This document shows positions 6,713 to 9,789 of a stretch of 9,789 nt of DNA, in pieces. The stretch comes from Desulfovibrionaceae bacterium UBA930 (GTDB lineage: Bacteria; Desulfobacterota; Desulfovibrionia; Desulfovibrionales; Desulfovibrionaceae). Below the pieces are notes generated by a model. It was given only the letters and a program-made list of their open reading frames with translations. It was not told where the DNA came from and searched no databases. The stretch is from NCBI GenBank assembly GCA_002293605.1, contig DBDO01000227.1, forward strand, positions 4,915 to 14,703, in the 5' to 3' direction. The translations under genes and the position numbers were made by a program. How positions within the stretch are numbered: position 1 is the stretch's first letter; each line of letters begins with the position of its first letter.

Positions 6713-6727
6713 TGGCCAGTGCGGCCA
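6713..6727. repeat. Small inverted repeat in the atpE leader
   Basis: TGGCC (6713-6717) and GGCCA (6723-6727) pair around AGTGC. On the atpE mRNA this small hairpin lies about 20 bases ahead of the AGGAG ribosome site, with an AT-rich stretch (ACATATAAC) between. Its shortness makes chance pairing likely. Confidence 0.25.
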
Positions 6728-6744
6728 TTCCCCTGATGTTAACG

Positions 6745-6778
6745 CCGCAGGGCCTTTCCTCATGGGGCGGCCCTGCGG
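6745..6778. repeat. Perfect 10-bp hairpin between atpB and atpE
   Basis: CCGCAGGGCC (6745-6754) and GGCCCTGCGG (6769-6778) are exact reverse complements around a 14-base loop. The hairpin starts 17 bases after the atpB stop on the transcribed (minus) strand and no T-run follows it, so it is not a standard terminator. In an atpB-atpE mRNA it could protect an RNA end or separate the expression of subunit a (one per complex) from subunit c (many per complex). That role is inference. Confidence 0.5.
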
Positions 6779-6794
6779 GCTGTGTGCGTACATA

Positions 6795-7460
6795 TTAATG
6801 GGCGTGTTCCATGGCCCCTTGCAGATAAATCATGGTCAGCATGTAGAAAATAAAGGCCTGCAAGGCTTTTGCCAGGAAGAACAGGAAATAGGTCGGAAAA
6901 GTCGCGGCAATCGGAGCCATGGTGAAGAAGAGCAGGAGCACGATTTCTTCACCGCGGATGTTGCCGAAAAGACGCAGGGTCAAGGAAAGCGGACGGGCCA
7001 TATGGCTGATAAGCTCAATGGGCAGCATGAGCGGCACCAGGGGCTTCATGGGGCCCATGAAGTGCTTGATGTAGCCCGGCCCCCAACTGCGCAGACCCAC
7101 ATAGTTGTAATACAGGAACACGAACAGGGCCATGGCGGCGTTGGTGTTGATGTTCGCGGTGGGAGCATCGCAGAAGGGAAGGAGGCCAAGGAGATTCTGC
7201 ACCATGATAAAAAGGAAGATGCCGCACAGAAGGGGGAAAACGGTCCGACCCTTTTCGCCTACGGTGGCAACGGTGAACTCTTCCAGCCCGCCGATGATCA
7301 CTTCCATAAAATTCTGTAGGCCTGTGGGAATAGTCTTCATCTTTCCGCGAAGGAGAAAGCCAACGACAAAAAGAATGATCATCGCACACCATGTGTAAAA
7401 CACATGTTTGTACGGTTCGCCTATTCCCAGCAGGGTGGACAAGAGTACCGGATGTTCCAT
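6795..7460 (-). CDS. atpB: F-type ATP synthase subunit a
   Basis: Subunit a forms the two ion half-channels beside the c ring in the inner membrane. The 221-residue product is mostly hydrophobic, with about five membrane helices. The hallmark segment SLTLRLFGNIRGEE (159-172) contains Arg163, equivalent to the essential arginine of E. coli subunit a (Arg210). Other family features are GLEEFTVATVG (58-68), MVQNLLGLLPF (86-96) and the C-terminal helix KALQAFIFYMLTMIY (198-212). The start is firm: AGGAGG lies eight bases before the ATG and is itself part of the last codons of atpI, whose stop is three bases upstream, so the two are probably translationally coupled. Confidence 0.96.
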   Translation of the reverse strand: MEHPVLLSTLLGIGEPYKHVFYTWCAMIILFVVGFLLRGKMKTIPTGLQNFMEVIIGGLEEFTVATVGEKGRTVFPLLCGIFLFIMVQNLLGLLPFCDAPTANINTNAAMALFVFLYYNYVGLRSWGPGYIKHFMGPMKPLVPLMLPIELISHMARPLSLTLRLFGNIRGEEIVLLLFFTMAPIAATFPTYFLFFLAKALQAFIFYMLTMIYLQGAMEHAH

Positions 7461-7463
7461 ACG

Positions 7464-7907
7464 TTACGCCTCCTTGGCGGTTTTCCGGGAAATCCTCGAA
7501 ATTCCCCACAGCAGGATGCTTGCTACCGTGGAGGTCAGCCCGAGCAACACGGGTGCCACAGGCACCTTGAGCCAAACAATAAGGGCAAAAAGCGCTATTC
7601 CTATTATTGTCAGTCTGGCTGTGAATCCGATGAACAAGCGCAGACCGAGCAAGGGCGAAAAAGGCAGACGAACAAAGGCCTGGGCCGAGCGGCTGATGTG
7701 CCACAGGCTGAAGGTTGTGAGCGCGGCACCGGCCCCGAAGGCAATGGGCCAGGTGCTATACCAGCAGAGCACAAGCCCCGTTACAAGCGCCAAGCCTGTT
7801 ATGACAAGCTGTGAACAGAGAATATGCCGCGCAACAGGCAGGGCAAAACCCATGCCGTACAAACGGCGCTCAATGGCTTGTCGAAATCCGGTGAGTTGAG
7901 CGATCAT
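7464..7907 (-). CDS. atpI: AtpI-like ATP synthase subunit I, four-helix membrane protein
   Basis: The 147-residue protein has four predicted membrane spans, at about 30-50, 54-72, 88-112 and 116-136, a short basic N-terminus and a basic tail (RISRKTAKEA). Size, topology and place directly before atpB match the weakly conserved ATP synthase I chain family, linked to c-ring assembly and in some bacteria to divalent cation transport. I assign it mainly by position and topology because few residues are diagnostic. The ATG at 7907 has only AGG two bases upstream; Met18 (7856) is an alternative. It follows atpZ by 21 bases, and its final codons contain the atpB ribosome site. Confidence 0.75.
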   Translation of the reverse strand: MIAQLTGFRQAIERRLYGMGFALPVARHILCSQLVITGLALVTGLVLCWYSTWPIAFGAGAALTTFSLWHISRSAQAFVRLPFSPLLGLRLFIGFTARLTIIGIALFALIVWLKVPVAPVLLGLTSTVASILLWGISRISRKTAKEA

Positions 7908-7928
7908 TGCCTGCCTGACGAACTCTAT

Positions 7929-8243
7929 TTATACACGCGTATTTTTGTCACTGGAATCTTCGGCCTGCAAGGAAAAGCGCTTTTCGTCCTCTTCCTTTTG
8001 CGCGGCCAGCAAACGCTTGCTGTCCACATACACGTTTTTAAATCCGGCCACAATGCCCAAAAACATAAAAATTCCGGTCAGCCAGGGGTAGAGATCAAGC
8101 CATTTATCAAGAGAATAGCCGATCAAGGTGCCCACAACAATGCCGCTGACCATGTGCAGACCGATGGTTCCCGCATGGGAGAGGGCGCTCAGGTAGCTTT
8201 TGTCTGTAATCTTGAAGGACTTGAACAGTTTCCCAAGCAGCAT
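7929..8243 (-). CDS. atpZ: AtpZ/AtpI family two-helix membrane protein
   Basis: This small protein fits the putative F0F1-ATPase subunit family (AtpZ, sometimes called AtpQ), found at the head of many atp operons and linked to assembly or cation handling. From the ATG at 8243 it has 104 residues: a basic N-terminus, a first membrane helix (about 23-45) ending in the signature GYSLDKW (42-48), a short PW turn, a second helix (about 53-71) ending in AGFKNVY (66-72), and a charged tail. The start is uncertain: the ATG has GGTGGA only two bases away, while an in-frame TTG at 8261 has GGAAGG nine bases upstream and would add six residues. It is the first gene of the leftward unit, facing the candidate Rex operator. 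Confidence 0.8.
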   Translation of the reverse strand: MLLGKLFKSFKITDKSYLSALSHAGTIGLHMVSGIVVGTLIGYSLDKWLDLYPWLTGIFMFLGIVAGFKNVYVDSKRLLAAQKEEDEKRFSLQAEDSSDKNTRV

Positions 8244-8339
8244 AATCCACCGGAATGCCAAGGGCGGACGCCTTCCGCCGGAATTTTCCGCGCCGCGAAT
8301 AAGGAGCGCGGCTTGCGCCTCATGTGAGCGATTTTACGC

Positions 8340-8357
8340 TCGTGCACGAATTCACAA
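8340..8357 (-). promoter_or_regulatory. Candidate Rex operator upstream of the atp-rex genes
   Basis: The minus strand reads TTGTGAATTCGTGCACGA. Against the classic Rex site TTGTGA-N6-TCACAA it matches all six bases of one half and four of six in the other. It lies about 97 bases before the atpZ ATG and would cover roughly +3 to +20 of a transcript from the candidate promoter at 8367-8395, a usual position for a repressor. An overlapping perfect 10-bp palindrome, TCGTGCACGA (8340-8349), is an alternative explanation. Confidence 0.55.
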
Positions 8358-8366
8358 GATGCAAAG

Positions 8367-8395
8367 GGTCTATCACGCAGGGGGCGGAAGGTCAA
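8367..8395 (-). promoter_or_regulatory. Candidate promoter of the atpZ-atpI-atpB-atpE genes
   Basis: Read leftward, TTGACC (8395-8390) is followed after 17 bases by TAGACC (8372-8367). The -35 matches 5 of 6 consensus bases and the -10 only 3 of 6, so the call rests on spacing and on the Rex-like site immediately downstream. The predicted start is near 8360, giving an untranslated leader of about 117 bases before the atpZ ATG. Confidence 0.35.
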
Positions 8396-8474
8396 GGCCG
8401 GGCGGCGGACTTTTCTTGCCTGAAGGCTGCGCACAGCCTTAATCTTTAATATAGCTGGACACTGAAATAACTGC

Positions 8475-8503
8475 TTGACTTTTTCGCTCCGCTTCAGCAC
8501 AGT
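8475..8503 (+). promoter_or_regulatory. Weak candidate promoter for the 45-residue protein gene
   Basis: TTGACT (8475-8480, 5 of 6) is followed after 17 bases by CACAGT (8498-8503, 3 of 6). A start near 8510 would leave a leader of about 32 bases before the ATG at 8542. It is the only -35-like sequence near the gene on this strand. Confidence 0.3.
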
Positions 8504-8541
8504 CCCAGAAAATTGTTCCTGATTGCATGGAGGAAGAGCTG

Positions 8542-8679
8542 ATGTCTCACATTTTTCTTTCCAAGCTTTCCCACTCGGCAGACGCCTGGGTCGGCGTTGG
8601 CCTGATCGGCGTGTACTTTGTCTGGATGCTCAGTATGGCCATGCTCCGCATCGGCAAAGGCGAACACATGCACCATTGA
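8542..8679 (+). CDS. 45-residue single-span membrane protein, unknown function
   Basis: The ATG at 8542 has GAGG eight bases upstream, part of GGAGGAAGAG, and opens a 45-codon frame ending TGA at 8677-8679. The peptide begins MSHIFLSKLSHSADAW, has one hydrophobic helix (about 16-36, VGVGLIGVYFVWMLSMAMLR) and ends in a short basic, histidine-rich tail (GKGEHMHH). I do not recognise the family. Good ribosome site, coherent helix, a possible promoter upstream and an intrinsic terminator downstream support a real monocistronic gene. It stands between the divergent atp genes and rplU. Small single-span proteins of this kind are often accessory subunits of membrane complexes, but the sequence does not say which. 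Confidence 0.7.
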   Translation: MSHIFLSKLSHSADAWVGVGLIGVYFVWMLSMAMLRIGKGEHMHH

Positions 8680-8682
8680 GCC

Positions 8683-8704
8683 GGTGCCGTCCTGTGACGG
8701 TGCC
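8683..8704 (+). repeat. Hairpin just after the 45-residue protein gene
   Basis: GGTGCCGTC (8683-8691) pairs with GACGGTGCC (8696-8704) around CTGT, with two G-U pairs. It starts four bases after the stop codon and has no T-run, so it is more likely a 3'-end structure than the terminator, which lies at 8740-8785. Confidence 0.35.
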
Positions 8705-8739
8705 AACTCAGGCTTTCGCGCGCAAGCCCTACCTGCGCC

Positions 8740-8785
8740 GCCGTCCTTTTCGCAAGGGAGCGAAAGGGGAGGCTTTGTTTTTTTT
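8740..8785 (+). terminator. Intrinsic terminator of the 45-residue protein gene
   Basis: CCTTTTCGC (8745-8753) pairs with GCGAAAGGG (8760-8768, one G-U pair) around AAGGGA; with one mismatch the stem extends to G8740-C8773. A T-rich tract follows, including eight consecutive T (8778-8785). It separates the small gene from rplU. Confidence 0.85.
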
Positions 8786-8786
8786 C

Positions 8787-8815
8787 TTGACTTTGTAAGA
8801 CGCACGCGCTAAATG
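8787..8815 (+). promoter_or_regulatory. Candidate rplU-rpmA promoter
   Basis: TTGACT (8787-8792) and TAAATG (8810-8815) are 17 bases apart, directly after the T-tract of the upstream terminator. The -35 matches 5 of 6 bases and the -10 is weak (3 of 6). The predicted start is near 8822, leaving about 24 bases of leader with the GGAGG site. The -10 lies inside the palindrome at 8797-8821. Confidence 0.5.
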
Positions 8816-8821
8816 CGTCTT
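8797..8821 (+). repeat. 8-bp palindrome over the rplU promoter
   Basis: AAGACGCA (8797-8804) and TGCGTCTT (8814-8821) are exact reverse complements around a nine-base loop. The element covers the -10 region of the candidate promoter, so it could be an operator. If transcription begins upstream it would form a hairpin followed by the T-rich TCTTTGTTTTCC, resembling a terminator or attenuator. Confidence 0.45.
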
Positions 8822-8845
8822 TCTTTGTTTTCCGGAGGATTGAAA

Positions 8846-9154
8846 ATGTACGCGATTGTTGAAAGAGGCGGAAAGCAGTTCCGCGTGGAAGAGGGCGGCA
8901 AGCTGCGCGTGGCCGCGTTCGCTGCCGAAGTCGGTTCCGAGCTGGTGCTGGACAAGGTGCTTATGCTCGGCGGTTCAACGCTCTCTGTGGGAACTCCCTA
9001 TGTGGAAAATGCCCAGGTCAGAGCCGAGGTTGTTGAGCACGGCAGGGGCGACAAAATTTTGGTGTTCAAGAAATGGCGGCGCAATGACTCGCGCAAGCTT
9101 CAGGGGCACCGGCAAAATTACACCACTATCAAAATTACGTCCATTTCCGCGTAA
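8846..9154 (+). CDS. rplU: Large ribosomal subunit protein bL21
   Basis: The 102-residue protein has the bL21 pattern throughout: N-terminal MYAIVERGGKQFRVEEG (1-17), the central LVLDKVLML strand, GTPYVENAQVRAEVVEHGRG and the basic RNA-binding C-terminal stretch KKWRRNDSRKLQGHRQNYT. bL21 binds 23S rRNA. The ATG at 8846 follows GGAGG by eight bases; an upstream in-frame ATG at 8813 has no ribosome site and lies within the promoter region. It is followed 18 bases later by rpmA in the conserved rplU-rpmA order. Confidence 0.97.
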   Translation: MYAIVERGGKQFRVEEGGKLRVAAFAAEVGSELVLDKVLMLGGSTLSVGTPYVENAQVRAEVVEHGRGDKILVFKKWRRNDSRKLQGHRQNYTTIKITSISA

Positions 9155-9172
9155 TTCTACAGGAGCTGCGAC

Positions 9173-9445
9173 ATGGCACATAAAAAGGCGGGCGGCAGTT
9201 CCCGCAACGGCCGCGACAGCGCAGGACAGCGCCGGGGCGTTAAACGCTTCGGCGGGCAGAGCGTTCTGGCCGGTAATATCATAGTGCGTCAACTCGGCAC
9301 CAAGGTGCATCCCGGACAGGGCGTGGGCCTCGGGCGCGACTTCACCATTTTTGCAACCCAGGACGGCGTTGTGAAGTTTGAGAAGTACGTGCGCAAGAAC
9401 CGCGTGCTTACCCGGGTGCATGTGCTCCCCGGACGTACAGACTAG
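9173..9445 (+). CDS. rpmA: Large ribosomal subunit protein bL27
   Basis: The 90-residue protein begins MAHKKAGGSSRNGRDS, the bL27 N-terminus that reaches toward the peptidyl-transferase centre, and continues with KRFGGQSVLAGNIIVRQ, GTKVHPGQGVGLGRDFTIFA and a VKFEKY strand. There is no cleavable N-terminal extension of the kind found in Firmicutes. AGGAG lies seven bases before the ATG. A strong terminator follows 24 bases after the stop. Confidence 0.97.
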   Translation: MAHKKAGGSSRNGRDSAGQRRGVKRFGGQSVLAGNIIVRQLGTKVHPGQGVGLGRDFTIFATQDGVVKFEKYVRKNRVLTRVHVLPGRTD

Positions 9446-9469
9446 CCGTTTTGACGGCGCGAGTTTGCG

Positions 9470-9504
9470 GGCGAAAACGGTCAAGGCCGTTTTCGCCTTT
9501 TTTT
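9470..9504 (+). terminator. Strong terminator after rplU-rpmA
   Basis: GGCGAAAACGG (9470-9480) and CCGTTTTCGCC (9487-9497) form a perfect 11-bp stem around TCAAGG, followed by seven T (9498-9504). A small hairpin, GCCGT/ACGGC (9445-9458), overlaps the rpmA stop just ahead. It should make obg depend mostly on its own promoter. Confidence 0.92.
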
Positions 9505-9505
9505 C

Positions 9506-9534
9506 TTGTTCCGCGCCTTTCAAGCGTATATAAA
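9506..9534 (+). promoter_or_regulatory. Candidate obg promoter
   Basis: TTGTTC (9506-9511) and TATAAA (9529-9534) are 17 bases apart. The -10 matches 5 of 6 consensus bases and the -35 matches 3 of 6. The predicted start near 9541 gives a leader of about 31 bases. It starts one base after the terminator T-run. Confidence 0.55.
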
Positions 9535-9571
9535 ACAATAAGAACCACATAACCAGTATTTCGGGGTTGTC

Positions 9572-9789
9572 ATGCGTTTTGTTGATGAAGCGATTATAAC
9601 AATCCGCTCGGGCAAGGGCGGGGCGGGCTGCGTTTCCTTCCGCCGGGAAAAATATATCCCCAGGGGCGGCCCTGACGGCGGCGACGGGGGCAAGGGGGGC
9701 GATGTTATCGCCCGTGCCTCTTCCCGCCTGCTTTCACTCTATGATTTTCGCCTCAAGCGCCTGTATGAAGCGGAGAACGGCAGGCCGGG
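9572..9789 (+). CDS. obg: Obg/CgtA GTPase, N-terminal part (cut by window edge)
   Basis: The frame opens at ATG 9572 and runs off the window after 72 codons. The translated part is the glycine-rich Obg fold: MRFVDEAIITIRSGKG, GGAGCVSFRREKYIPRGGPDG, GDGGKGGDVI. Obg is an essential GTPase associated with late assembly of the large ribosomal subunit and with growth control; its G domain lies beyond the edge. The ribosome site is weak (GGGG five bases upstream). Its place after rplU-rpmA is the conserved bacterial order. Confidence 0.95.
   Translation, partial: MRFVDEAIITIRSGKGGAGCVSFRREKYIPRGGPDGGDGGKGGDVIARASSRLLSLYDFRLKRLYEAENGRP

Larger units (their letters stand above)
8244..8541. other. 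Divergent spacer between atpZ and the 45-residue protein gene
   Basis: About 300 bases without a supported gene. On the minus strand it holds a candidate atp promoter (8367-8395) with a Rex-like operator just downstream (8340-8357). It also holds small inverted repeats: GAGCG/CGCTC (8326-8341), AAGGCTG/CAGCCTT (8423-8440) and GGCGGA/TCCGCC just ahead of atpZ. An isolated minus-strand TATATT (8453-8448) lacks a recognisable -35 partner. Toward the right a TTGACT at 8475-8480 may serve the small gene. The region upstream of atpZ is GC-rich. Confidence 0.5.

Noticed and set aside
6686..6793. 36-residue N-terminal extension of AtpE from an ATG at 6793
   Set aside because: The extension crosses the intergenic hairpin, has no ribosome site and would overlap the atpB stop region, whereas the ATG at 6685 has AGGAG at ideal spacing and starts a signal-like leader.
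8189..8500. 103-codon leftward frame over the atpZ upstream spacer
   Set aside because: It is out of frame with atpZ, overlaps the atpZ start, is Arg-rich and low in complexity, and covers the candidate promoter and operator.
8494..8805. 103-codon leftward frame opposite the 45-residue protein gene
   Set aside because: No ribosome site or family resemblance, and it crosses the rightward terminator hairpin and T-tract.
1..9789. CRISPR arrays, tRNA or rRNA genes, insertion sequences, integrase or toxin-antitoxin genes
   Set aside because: No spaced direct repeats, cloverleaf-like sequence, transposase or recombinase motifs were seen; the content is core housekeeping genes.

Overview
The window looks like a chromosomal core region of a GC-rich delta-proteobacterial sulfate reducer of the Desulfovibrio type. 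The basis is gene order (an atpZ-atpI-atpB-atpE-rex-cobS block near rplU-rpmA-obg), the Rex protein, and an F-type ATP synthase c subunit made with a signal-peptide-like leader. The genus is inferred from remembered synteny, not from a search. I see no insertion sequence, phage gene, tRNA, rRNA or CRISPR array.

Layout from left to right. Positions 1-199 hold two perfect hairpins and a possible 30-codon ORF; the second hairpin is the likely terminator of the leftward dut-argD operon (1923 to 200). A 275-base divergent spacer separates dut from a rightward PLP-dependent alpha-glucan phosphorylase (2199-4766), which ends one base from the stop of the convergent cobS. The leftward block then reads, in transcription order, atpZ, atpI, atpB, atpE, rex, cobS (8243 down to 4768). 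A divergent spacer of about 300 bases carries a good candidate Rex operator. To its right lie a 45-codon gene for a small single-span membrane protein, an intrinsic terminator, the rplU-rpmA operon with its own promoter and strong terminator, and the first 72 codons of obg, cut by the window edge.

How the genes fit together. AtpB and AtpE form the ion path of the Fo motor, and AtpZ and AtpI are small membrane proteins associated with its assembly. Subunit b and the F1 genes are not here, so the ATP synthase genes are split. Rex senses NADH/NAD+ and is encoded just behind the Fo genes; the 10-of-12 match to its operator downstream of a plausible atp promoter suggests a feedback loop in which redox state sets ATP synthase and Rex expression. 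CobS, the last enzyme of cobalamin assembly, sits 19 bases behind rex and probably shares its mRNA. Glucan phosphorylase mobilises stored glycogen, Dut and ArgD are housekeeping enzymes, and rplU-rpmA-obg is a widely conserved ribosome/GTPase cluster.

Most of the window is ordinary, well-conserved sequence. I did not find a clearly new biological system; the points most worth a second look are the Rex operator, the possibly leaderless rex mRNA, the leader on subunit c, the 45-residue membrane protein and the hairpin-masked small ORF at the left edge.
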